This document shows, piece by piece, positions 1 through 6,062 of a stretch of DNA of 9,217 bases. A program made the translations under genes and the position numbers. The stretch comes from Sulfurimonas sp. (GTDB taxonomy: Bacteria > Campylobacterota > Campylobacteria > Campylobacterales > Sulfurimonadaceae): assembly GCA_003978475.1 (NCBI GenBank), contig QNZR01000048.1:1-9217 (forward strand), written 5' to 3'. Within the stretch, counting starts at the first letter, position 1, and each line of letters opens with the position of its first letter. The notes below the pieces were generated by a model. It was not told where the DNA came from. It searched no databases and worked only from the letters and a program-made list of their open reading frames with translations.

Positions 1-1
1 A

Positions 2-1414
2 CGAGGAAGCTTCGATACGTTTCCGCTCTCGCGTAAAGTCATCAACACTAACGACAACGCCTTTTTAAATACCCTGATTTTAAACCCGCTGTGGCATTTT
101 TACTATGCGATTAGAGATCGTAATGAAAACGACTTTACCCTTACCGGCAGTACCATTTTAAAAGCTGCCGGAGTCAACAATCGCTCTGAACTGCTGCAAC
201 ATGCCGGCTACGGCACGACACGCCCCCTTGAAGCTGTGACGCCGGTAAATACCTACGCAAAACAGCATCCGCCCCATGTGATTTTTGTTTTACTGGAGGG
301 GTGGTCGACCCACCCTGCTTTAGAGCATAGCCCTCACAATAATATTTTGGGTGCCTTTGCCAAGCATGCCAAAACGGACTATTTTTACCCCAGTTTTTTC
401 TCTAACGCATACGGTACCAATCCAACCATTGAGAACCTTCTGCTCAATAGCCCCATTAAAGGCATTTCACAATCGCGAGCCACCAAGATCTCCTTTGCAC
501 TCTCGTCGGTGCTTCCGTTTAAAGTCCACGGATACCACAGTCTCTTTTTAAGTGGCGGCAGCAGCTCCTGGCGTAACCATAATCAGTTTTGGCCCCGTCA
601 GGGTTTTGATGAGTATCTGGGACGCTCCAGTATTGAGCACCATTTTGATGTCACCTGCGATAACCCGTGGGGCGTGTACGATGAATACCTCTTTGCCTAT
701 CTCAAAGAGCGTCTCCTGCAACATGCCAAAGCAGATACACCCTCGTTTACGTTTGTTCTGACGACCAATAACCACGCACCCATACGACTGCCTCACGACT
801 TTAAGGCACCGCCGTTTGACTTGAAAGCACTGGGCTTTGATGCCGATGATACCCTGCATTACGACATGCTACGCGGCTACTACTATCAGATTAACGCTTT
901 TGGGAAATTTTTGGACTGGCTGAAATCTTCCCCGCTTAAAGACGAGGTCATTGTCGTGGCAACGGGAGACCACATTCTAAAAGGCTACAGCGACTACTTT
1001 GCTCCAAAAATGCAGTACCTTAAATACGCCGTACCGGCATACTTTTACGTACCTCAGGCGTATGACCGGCTCCGCCATGTCTCCAAAGACATTGTCGGGT
1101 CTCATGATGACCTCTTTCCCACGCTTTACGAACTCGCCCTGTCTCAGGCACATTACTACAATTTCGGTACCCCGGTGATGTACAAAGAGCCCGAAAGCAG
1201 TTTTGGATGGAATGAGCAGAAGCGCTACCTTTTTAGCAACGGGGTGGTCACCCCCGACATGAAACTGCACCGTTTTGAAACAGCGCAGCGGCATTATTTA
1301 CATGTAAATTCCATACCGCCAAGTCCGTTTCAACAACAACGCATAATACGCAACCGCTATGAAATCGCTTTAAAAAAATACCTTTTGGTAACAGAATACG
1401 AGAGGGAACGCTAG
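2..1414 (+). CDS. LTA synthase/MdoB-type sulfatase-fold transferase, 3' part (5' end outside window)
   Basis: The reading frame is open from the first bases of the window to the TAG at 1412-1414, so this is the C-terminal 470 residues of a longer protein. The GTG near 236 is an internal Val codon, not a start. The alkaline-phosphatase/sulfatase fold is visible. It has a metal-ligand Glu in VIFVLLEGWS (codon 296-298), a likely nucleophile Thr in GTNPTIENLL (codon 425-427), a His in TNNHAP (773-775) and the Asp-His pair in TGDH (968-973). This matches the catalytic domain of the LtaS/OpgB (MdoB) family, membrane-anchored enzymes that move phosphoglycerol or a similar phospho-group onto periplasmic glycans. 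The usual N-terminal membrane helices would lie upstream. In a Gram-negative LOS cluster the likely acceptor is LOS or another surface glycan; that is inference. A phosphoethanolamine transferase is the main alternative. The family call is fairly secure and the substrate is unknown. Confidence 0.8.
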   Translation, partial: RGSFDTFPLSRKVINTNDNAFLNTLILNPLWHFYYAIRDRNENDFTLTGSTILKAAGVNNRSELLQHAGYGTTRPLEAVTPVNTYAKQHPPHVIFVLLEGWSTHPALEHSPHNNILGAFAKHAKTDYFYPSFFSNAYGTNPTIENLLLNSPIKGISQSRATKISFALSSVLPFKVHGYHSLFLSGGSSSWRNHNQFWPRQGFDEYLGRSSIEHHFDVTCDNPWGVYDEYLFAYLKERLLQHAKADTPSFTFVLTTNNHAPIRLPHDFKAPPFDLKALGFDADDTLHYDMLRGYYYQINAFGKFLDWLKSSPLKDEVIVVATGDHILKGYSDYFAPKMQYLKYAVPAYFYVPQAYDRLRHVSKDIVGSHDDLFPTLYELALSQAHYYNFGTPVMYKEPESSFGWNEQKRYLFSNGVVTPDMKLHRFETAQRHYLHVNSIPPSPFQQQRIIRNRYEIALKKYLLVTEYERER

Positions 1415-1464
1415 CGGTACCCCGGCATAGACGCACGATAAAACAGAATATTATCATTATTCGT

Positions 1465-1498
1465 TACCCACTATTGATGTTATGTGGGTACAATTTTT
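1465..1498 (+). terminator. Candidate intrinsic terminator or leader hairpin
   Basis: A perfect 7-bp inverted repeat, TACCCAC (1465-1471) and GTGGGTA (1484-1490), encloses a 12-nt loop. It is followed after three bases by five T residues (1494-1498). It lies 50 bp past the stop of the sulfatase-fold gene and 22 bp before the next start codon. It could end upstream transcription, or attenuate readthrough into the glycosyltransferase gene. The stem is short and the loop large, so termination strength is uncertain. Confidence 0.4.
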
Positions 1499-1513
1499 GG
1501 AATTTTTCCAAGG
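1497..1513 (+). promoter_or_regulatory. Small inverted repeat abutting the glycosyltransferase ribosome binding site
   Basis: TTGGAA (1497-1502) and TTCCAA (1506-1511) form a perfect 6-bp inverted repeat with a 3-nt loop. The second arm overlaps the AAGG (1510-1513) that serves as the Shine-Dalgarno sequence seven bases before the ATG at 1521. If it folds in the mRNA it would partly hide the ribosome binding site. The AAGG also decides the start, because no comparable site precedes the upstream in-frame ATG at 1482. Confidence 0.35.
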
Positions 1514-1520
1514 TGTATTC

Positions 1521-2531
1521 ATGGCGAATCTCTTTATTGTACGCACCCCCATGCAAATTGTCAGTGCACTTGAAGCCATGGACTATTTTCAGACATCCGA
1601 CAACATACTGGTCATTATTCATAACAGAAAAAAAAATAATCTTCAGCAGATTCAGCGTGTCATGGAACTTTTTGATCTTCACCACCTGTTTGATGAGATT
1701 ATGGAGGTGCACCATCACCGTCAATCCAAGTTTTTTCTTTTGCTGAATCTTATTCAAACCTTGAAACGCCGCACCTATGAAACGCTCTTTTTAGGGTTGT
1801 ATGACAGTATGGGACGACTCTTTCTTTCCAACCTGATCTATCGGAATGCCTACCTTATTGATGACGGAACCGCCACCATTATCGCACATCATCGCATCGT
1901 CAACAGCATGAAGACCCATACGGTCGGTCTGAAAGCATTACGAGCACGCCTGTTCGGTCTACGCCTTCACCATCATAACGCACCACTGGGGTTTTTTACC
2001 CTGTTTCAATTACCGCAGTATGCTCAAGAACCTATTATTACCCACCGTTTTGCATATCTCAAACGTCACTTTTCGCAGCCCCATAAGTACAGTAATATCA
2101 TCTATCTTTTGGGACAAAATATTACGGATGTTCCCATTGTCTCCAAAGAAAAATATCTGTGCTACATCCAACAGATTCTTGAAAAATATCCCGATCATGA
2201 CATTGTCTATATTCCCCATCGCGCAGAAACCCTGCATCAGGAACTCCAAACACTGCCAAACCGTCGTTTTACCATACAGAAGACAACCCTACCCATAGAA
2301 CTTTACTTTTTGATGCACCGCATCTACCCGACGCATGTCATCTCCTTTTTTACTTCTGCACTCTATACGCTCAATATTCTTTTTGAAAACAGCACGATTG
2401 AGTCCTTTAATATTGCGCTTGAAGATATTGAAAGTCATCACAACAGTGTGATGCAGTGTCAGGAGTTCTTAAAGACAACCTCAGTCATTCACTCACCGCT
2501 TCAGCGCTATAACGACTGCAAAATGCTATAA
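1521..2531 (+). CDS. Sialyltransferase-superfamily-like glycosyltransferase (GT52/polysialyltransferase-like)
   Basis: A predicted 336-residue cytoplasmic or membrane-peripheral glycosyltransferase. The N-terminus, NLFIVRTPMQIVSALEAM, is the first beta-strand and nucleotide-sugar fold entry typical of bacterial GT52 LOS sialyltransferases and the polysialyltransferase family. The acidic motif IDDGTAT is at residues 113-119, matching the D/E-D/E-G catalytic motif. YIPHRAE at 230-236 sits where these enzymes carry an HP motif, but here it is PHR. SFFTSAL at 275-281 resembles the Ser-rich donor-binding motif. No signal peptide or clear membrane helix is seen. The ATG at 1521 is chosen over 1482 because of the AAGG at 1510-1513 and because the family homology begins there. 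An A9 run at 1628-1636 lies within codons 36-39. The neighbours imply LOS or capsule decoration. The donor need not be CMP-sialate, since no sialic-acid synthesis genes are visible. The family assignment is by motif only. Confidence 0.62.
   Translation: MANLFIVRTPMQIVSALEAMDYFQTSDNILVIIHNRKKNNLQQIQRVMELFDLHHLFDEIMEVHHHRQSKFFLLLNLIQTLKRRTYETLFLGLYDSMGRLFLSNLIYRNAYLIDDGTATIIAHHRIVNSMKTHTVGLKALRARLFGLRLHHHNAPLGFFTLFQLPQYAQEPIITHRFAYLKRHFSQPHKYSNIIYLLGQNITDVPIVSKEKYLCYIQQILEKYPDHDIVYIPHRAETLHQELQTLPNRRFTIQKTTLPIELYFLMHRIYPTHVISFFTSALYTLNILFENSTIESFNIALEDIESHHNSVMQCQEFLKTTSVIHSPLQRYNDCKML
1628..1636 (+). repeat. A9 homopolymer tract in the glycosyltransferase gene
   Basis: Nine consecutive A residues span codons Arg36-Lys-Lys-Asn39. 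Gain of one A puts a TAA directly after the run. Loss of one A shifts into a frame that stops near 1746. Either slip would therefore truncate the protein to under about 75 residues. The run is directly visible; its role in phase variation or transcriptional slippage is inference. Confidence 0.5.
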
Positions 2532-2560
2532 TGCTGCTTACTGTTAACGTAGGGAGCATT
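2530..2560 (+). promoter_or_regulatory. Hairpin covering the kinase ribosome binding site
   Basis: The arms at 2530-2541 and 2549-2560 can form a 12-position stem with ten Watson-Crick pairs, one G-T pair and one G-G mismatch, closing a 7-nt loop (TGTTAAC). The right arm contains the Shine-Dalgarno sequence AGGGAG (2551-2556) of the next gene. The left arm starts inside the stop codon of the preceding glycosyltransferase gene (2529-2531). A ribosome finishing that gene would melt the stem, so the arrangement fits translational coupling. Confidence 0.45.
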
Positions 2561-2561
2561 A

Positions 2562-3314
2562 TTGAGTATTGTCTATACCCTTGATTCAAAATATACCGAG
2601 CTGCTCCCTTTTGTCAAAGACATCACTACCCATTTTGATGATGATGCCCCCACCCTTCATGATGCACGCAATATCCTGAAACTCTTTGAGCATCAGAACA
2701 CCAGAATCGTCGTTAAATCGTTTAAAACACCCAATATAATCAATCAGATCGTCTACAGTACCTTCCGAAAATCGAAAGCGGCACGATCGTACATGTATTC
2801 TCAAAAACTTATAGCACTGGGAATTGCTACACCCCGACCCATCGCCTTTGTAGAAGAGCGGCAGTGGGGGCTGTTTCGACGCAGCTACTACCTGAGTGAA
2901 CATTTTGATTTTGATTTTGAAATTCGTGACGTGCTACATGATGAGAACTTCACGGGACGTGAAGATATTTTAAAAGCATTTGCCCGTTTCAGCTACCAAC
3001 TGCACGAGGCGGGAGTCTATCATGTCGATTATTCACCGGGGAACGTTTTGATTAAACAAAACCACCAGGTCTACCGTTTTAGCATTGTCGATGTCAATCG
3101 CATGGAGTTTATTACTTTTACCCCCACCCTTCGACTCAAAAACCTCTCACGTTTTTCGGCCTCAGAAGAAGATACCCGCATGATAGCAACCTTTTATGCC
3201 GAAGTTGCCGGTCTTGATGTCAACTGGTCCTGCGAGACACTGATGCACTACCATCATAAACATCAAGAATACCGTCAACGAAAACAGGCACTTAAAAAGC
3301 TCAAAAAAACCTAA
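2562..3314 (+). CDS. Small sugar kinase of the InaA/WaaP (lipopolysaccharide kinase) family
   Basis: A 250-residue protein-kinase-like fold resembling Kdo/heptose kinases that phosphorylate LOS core sugars in the cytoplasm using ATP. The visible motifs in order are a candidate ATP-binding Lys52 in RIVVKSFK, the segment TPRPIAFVEER (90-100), the catalytic loop HVDYSPGN (154-161, with Asp156 and Asn161), and the Mg-binding Asp177 in SIVDVNRME. The C-terminus is very basic. Related proteins, from memory, carry a Glu in the helix after the Lys (RSFEYA-type). Here the sequence is RSYMYS, with Met78 at that place. The start is TTG at 2562, chosen because AGGGAG (2551-2556) sits five bases upstream and the next Met codon lies far inside the protein, past the Lys52 motif. 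It follows the glycosyltransferase gene by 30 bp and is probably co-transcribed. It ends only 7 bp from the convergent outer-membrane protein gene. The family is likely; the exact sugar acceptor is unknown. Confidence 0.72.
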   Translation: MSIVYTLDSKYTELLPFVKDITTHFDDDAPTLHDARNILKLFEHQNTRIVVKSFKTPNIINQIVYSTFRKSKAARSYMYSQKLIALGIATPRPIAFVEERQWGLFRRSYYLSEHFDFDFEIRDVLHDENFTGREDILKAFARFSYQLHEAGVYHVDYSPGNVLIKQNHQVYRFSIVDVNRMEFITFTPTLRLKNLSRFSASEEDTRMIATFYAEVAGLDVNWSCETLMHYHHKHQEYRQRKQALKKLKKT

Positions 3315-3321
3315 CGCCTAC

Positions 3322-3900
3322 TTAAAATACAAACTTAAAACCAACAAATGCCGCACGGTTAAATTTGACATCGGAGCGTTGATAGTCGGTATCGATATAA
3401 CGGTACCCCAACGTGATTAACCCCCGTTCAATCACTTCAATATCCATATTGACCTTCCACTCAAAATAGCTGTCGGCGTCACTAAAACTCAGTACCGAGG
3501 GAGCATAATAGAGTTTTGAACCTACATACAGGGGTACAATGGTATCGAGCGGCAGTCGGTAGCGCGCTTCAAGCCCTAAAGGCAGTGAGACAAAATCATA
3601 CGAATGCACCGAGCTGTAGTTCAGTTTAAACCCGATTCCAATGCGGAGATCCGGCATCTTTTGCAGCGGTTTTTGCATAAGATACGAGATCTCAATCAGC
3701 TCATCGGCATCGCCTTTTTTATCGGCATAAATATAACGTCCGCCGATATAAATGCTGTCAACATCAAGCTGAGAGTTAAACTGTCCCATATCAAACTTCA
3801 GTTCGGCTTCAATATCTTCATTGTTAATATTCACTTCTCCGGTATGCATCGCTAATGCGGCACCGGTAGCCGCCATCCATAATATTACTGTTTTTAACAT
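3322..3900 (-). CDS. Small outer-membrane beta-barrel protein (YfaZ-like)
   Basis: A 192-residue exported protein. The first 17 residues form a clear signal peptide (hydrophobic TVILWMAATGAALA with an ALA cleavage site before MHTGEV). The mature chain has alternating hydrophobic and polar segments (SIYIGGRYIYAD, VPLYVGSKLYYAP, LITLGYRYIDTDY). It ends in VGFKFVF, a C-terminal Phe typical of beta-barrels recognised by the Bam machinery. The overall pattern resembles the YfaZ-type outer-membrane protein group, but I recognise it only loosely and no biochemical role is implied. The ATG at 3898-3900 overlaps the end of hldE by 7 nt (3894-3900), so translation is probably coupled to that of the heptose enzyme. 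No recognisable terminator separates it from the convergent kinase gene, 7 bp away. Confidence 0.7.
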   Translation of the reverse strand: MLKTVILWMAATGAALAMHTGEVNINNEDIEAELKFDMGQFNSQLDVDSIYIGGRYIYADKKGDADELIEISYLMQKPLQKMPDLRIGIGFKLNYSSVHSYDFVSLPLGLEARYRLPLDTIVPLYVGSKLYYAPSVLSFSDADSYFEWKVNMDIEVIERGLITLGYRYIDTDYQRSDVKFNRAAFVGFKFVF

Positions 3901-5327
3901 CGGTTTCCTTCAATTTTTTCTATGGTCTTACTGGTACTTTTCCCTTCAACAAAGGGCACCAATTTCAATTCATGAGCAAATTCGGTTCCAACGACATCCC
4001 TGCCTTCGTAGTCACCGCCTTTAACCAACGTATGCGGTGCAATCATCTTAATCAGCTCATACGGTGTCTCATCAGAAAAGATGACCACATAATCTACCGC
4101 ATCAAGTGCCGCCAGAACATGGGCGCGGTCTTCCTGGGTATTGATGGGACGCGATTCCCCTTTTAAGGAGCGTACCGAAACATCCGCATTGAGACCGACA
4201 ATCAGCAGATCTCCAAAATGCTTGGCTGCTTGCAGATACTTCACATGTCCGACATGCAATATATCAAAACAGCCGTTGGTAAAGACAATGCGCTGTCCTT
4301 GTGCCTTGGCACGCCTGACAATAGCATCAATGGCATCAAAACTTTTAATGCGGGTCTGAGAATCACTCTGGTGCAGACTCGAGACATACATCTCAATCTC
4401 ATCCATGGTCGCCGTTGCCGAACCGACCTTTCCCACCACCACTGCGGCGGCATAATTGGCAAACTGCGCCGCCATATCCACGCTGCTGCCCGATGCCAGA
4501 GCAAACGCCAGTGAGGCAATGACCGTATCACCCGCACCGGTAACATCATAAATCTCCCGTGCTACGGTAGGAAAATGACGCAGATGATCATCATACAGTG
4601 CCAGACCCTCTTCAGAAAGCGTCACCATGGACGTATGCAGTTGACATGTCGATTGCAGCTCCATCAGAGCTGCCTTAAGGGAGTCATCATCGACAATATC
4701 AATACCTGTTGCCAACACTGCCTCTTTTTTATTGGGCGTTAACATATAGGCTCCCGTGTACTTGCTAAAATCACTCCCTTTAGGATCGACAATGACCTTT
4801 TTTTGCTCTCGGCGACTCAATGACAGGATGCCTTGCGCCAGATACGGCGTGACCACCCCTTTGGCATAATCAGAAATCACAATCATATCATACAACCATA
4901 TATCCTTTTCAATGGCGGCAATAATACGATCGGCATCAGTATTGGAAATGGGCGTTGTGCTCTCTTTGTCATAACGCAGCACCTGTTGATTTGATGCAAT
5001 AATACGACTTTTTCGACTCGTGATCCTTGCCTTCTGACATAGCAGTGCTTCCGTTTGTACTCCTGAAGATTTTAGCATCAATGCCAGCTCTCTGCCGTTA
5101 CTGTCATCGCCAATAACCCCTGCGACACCGACACGAGCTCCTAAGGCAAGAAGATTATTGAGTACGTTCCCGGCTCCGCCGAGAACCGTCGTCTCGTTTT
5201 TAATATCTACTACCTGTACCGGAGCTTCGGGAGAAATCCGTTCACATCCTCCCCACAAATAATGGTCAATCATTAAATCACCAATAACAAGAATATTCGG
5301 TTTATTAGCTCTAAAAATTTCAATCAT
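3894..5327 (-). CDS. hldE: Bifunctional D-glycero-beta-D-manno-heptose-7-phosphate kinase / heptose-1-phosphate adenylyltransferase
   Basis: HldE (RfaE/WaaE) carries out two steps of ADP-heptose synthesis for the LOS inner core in the cytoplasm. It phosphorylates heptose 7-phosphate at C1 and later transfers AMP from ATP to heptose 1-phosphate. Both domains are complete in 477 residues, the normal length. The N-terminal ribokinase-type domain (about 1-325) shows VIGDLMIDHYLWG, RISPEAPV, GGAGNV (50-55) and the catalytic-base motif DVTGAGDT (261-268, Asp267). The C-terminal nucleotidyltransferase domain (about 345-477) shows FTNGCFDILHVGHVKYL, with the HVGH ATP-binding motif at 358-361, and STSKTIEKI near the end. 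The ATG at 5327 matches the family N-terminus; the ribosome binding site is weak. GmhB, the phosphatase acting between the two HldE reactions, is encoded at the right edge of the window. The 3' end overlaps the outer-membrane protein gene. Confidence 0.96.
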   Translation of the reverse strand: MIEIFRANKPNILVIGDLMIDHYLWGGCERISPEAPVQVVDIKNETTVLGGAGNVLNNLLALGARVGVAGVIGDDSNGRELALMLKSSGVQTEALLCQKARITSRKSRIIASNQQVLRYDKESTTPISNTDADRIIAAIEKDIWLYDMIVISDYAKGVVTPYLAQGILSLSRREQKKVIVDPKGSDFSKYTGAYMLTPNKKEAVLATGIDIVDDDSLKAALMELQSTCQLHTSMVTLSEEGLALYDDHLRHFPTVAREIYDVTGAGDTVIASLAFALASGSSVDMAAQFANYAAAVVVGKVGSATATMDEIEMYVSSLHQSDSQTRIKSFDAIDAIVRRAKAQGQRIVFTNGCFDILHVGHVKYLQAAKHFGDLLIVGLNADVSVRSLKGESRPINTQEDRAHVLAALDAVDYVVIFSDETPYELIKMIAPHTLVKGGDYEGRDVVGTEFAHELKLVPFVEGKSTSKTIEKIEGNRC

Positions 5328-5356
5328 AATACATCTTTATATTAATAAGTGTTATG

Positions 5357-5362
5357 ATTATA
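5357..5362 (-). promoter_or_regulatory. Candidate -10 element of hldE
   Basis: Read on the - strand this is a perfect TATAAT, 29 bp before the hldE start codon. That would give a leader of about 20 nt. A TTGGTT lies upstream with a short 14-bp spacer, so the -35 is not convincing. Weak -35 elements are common in Campylobacterota. Confidence 0.45.
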
Positions 5363-5404
5363 TCGAAGCTACGATTAACCAAGGGTTACTTCTATTTCCT
5401 CATC

Positions 5405-5431
5405 TTGATTTAAGAAATGAACCACTATAAT
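5405..5431 (+). promoter_or_regulatory. Candidate promoter of the cytochrome c gene
   Basis: TATAAT at 5426-5431 is a consensus -10 element, with TTGATT at 5405-5410 as a possible -35 at a short 15-bp spacing. Transcription would begin near 5438, leaving about 25 nt before the ATG at 5464. A good ribosome binding site, GGAG (5453-5456), sits seven bases before that start. The two divergent promoters share the 5328-5463 spacer. Confidence 0.5.
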
Positions 5432-5463
5432 TTGTGTGAAATTCAATTAAACGGAGAAATCAA

Positions 5464-5748
5464 ATGAAAAAAATCGCTCTTGCAATGCTAGTAGCCGGTG
5501 TATCTTTAATGGCGGCTGACGGTGCAGCTCTTTACAAAAAATGTGCGGCATGTCACGGTGCTAAAGGTGAAAAACACGCATTAGGTAAATCAGTTCCTAT
5601 TCATGGTGTCGATGTACTTCAAATGCTTAAAGATTACAAAGCGGGTACACGTAACGCACACGGTATGGGTGCTCTTATGAAAGGTCAGGTAGCGTCTTAC
5701 TCTGATGCTGATCTTGAGGCTGTTGCTGCCTATATTAAAGGTCTTTAA
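5464..5748 (+). CDS. Small periplasmic class I cytochrome c (c553-like)
   Basis: A 94-residue monohaem cytochrome c. A signal peptide (MKKIALAMLVAGVSLMA, cleaved before ADG) sends it to the periplasm. The haem-binding motif CAACH is at residues 27-31, with Cys27, Cys30 and His31. The sixth ligand is Met68 or Met72 in AHGMGALMKGQ. The C-terminal helix DADLEAVAAYIKGL is typical of the class I fold. It resembles the small c553-type cytochromes of Campylobacterota that pass electrons from the bc1 complex to the cbb3 oxidase. The nearby ccoI and ccoS genes support that role. The start is fixed by GGAG seven bases upstream. Its codon use (many GGT, GCT and GTA codons, few GC-ending) differs from its neighbours and suggests high expression rather than transfer. 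It stands alone between divergent hldE and convergent ccoS. Confidence 0.93.
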   Translation: MKKIALAMLVAGVSLMAADGAALYKKCAACHGAKGEKHALGKSVPIHGVDVLQMLKDYKAGTRNAHGMGALMKGQVASYSDADLEAVAAYIKGL

Positions 5749-5761
5749 TTCTTAACGTTTG

Positions 5762-5785
5762 ATATCATCGCAACAGCGGTGATAT
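5762..5785. terminator. Hairpin between convergent cytochrome c and ccoS genes
   Basis: ATATCATCGC (5762-5771) and GCGGTGATAT (5776-5785) pair over 10 bp, with one G-T pair, around an AACA loop. The hairpin lies 14 bp past the cytochrome c stop and 29 bp beyond the ccoS stop. No T tract follows on either strand, so it may act as a weak bidirectional terminator or as a 3'-end stabiliser of the mRNA rather than a classical intrinsic terminator. Confidence 0.45.
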
Positions 5786-5814
5786 TGTAACCCTCCCATT
5801 ACTTCTTACAGCGT

Positions 5815-6033
5815 CTATTCCGGTCGGTAATTCTTTTCTTGTAACGTTTTCTTTTTGCGCTCTTGCTCTGCGGCATCGTTGAGTTCTGTTTCGTCATCAT
5901 ACAGCGCTGCATTTAAAAATTTCTCTTTATCATCAAACTGTCCACTCTTAATGCCCCATAAAAAGGCAATAAGAGCAACTCCGCCCAGTATGAGCGACGC
6001 CCCTAACATCATTGCAATGACCCAACTGTCCAT
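5815..6033 (-). CDS. ccoS: cbb3-type cytochrome oxidase assembly protein CcoS
   Basis: A 72-residue membrane protein needed, in the organisms studied, for cofactor insertion into the catalytic subunit of cbb3 cytochrome oxidase. One N-terminal membrane helix (VIAMMLGASLILGGVALIAFLW) is followed by the diagnostic family segment WGIKSGQFDDKE. After that comes an acidic then basic cytoplasmic tail ending in KKKTLQEKNYRPE. The ATG at 6033 is preferred because it gives the family N-terminus (MDSWVI) and has AAGG seven bases upstream. An in-frame ATG at 6081 would add 16 unlike residues and overlap ccoI. It starts 29 bp after ccoI, in the same operon, which is the usual order. The tail after the family core is somewhat longer than in many CcoS proteins. 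It converges on the cytochrome c gene. Confidence 0.92.
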   Translation of the reverse strand: MDSWVIAMMLGASLILGGVALIAFLWGIKSGQFDDKEKFLNAALYDDETELNDAAEQERKKKTLQEKNYRPE

Positions 6034-6062
6034 GGTGTTACCTTTTACATGTAAATTTTGTG

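Noticed and set aside
236..238. GTG as start codon of the sulfatase-fold gene
   Set aside because: The frame is open back to the window edge with sensible protein sequence (for example LNPLWHFYYAIRDRN), so the GTG is an internal Val codon.
1482..1520. Upstream in-frame ATG for the glycosyltransferase
   Set aside because: It has no ribosome site and lies in the loop of a hairpin. The 13 extra residues do not resemble the family, whose conserved N-terminus begins at 1521.
2902..2919. Three tandem ATTTTG hexamers in the kinase gene
   Set aside because: The unit is six bases, so copy-number change would not shift the frame. Three copies encoding Phe-Asp pairs are within chance.
4241..4549. 102-codon - strand frame rich in Arg and Trp inside hldE
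   Set aside because: It is an out-of-frame shadow of hldE, whose correct frame covers the end of the kinase domain and the HVGH nucleotidyltransferase motif without a break.
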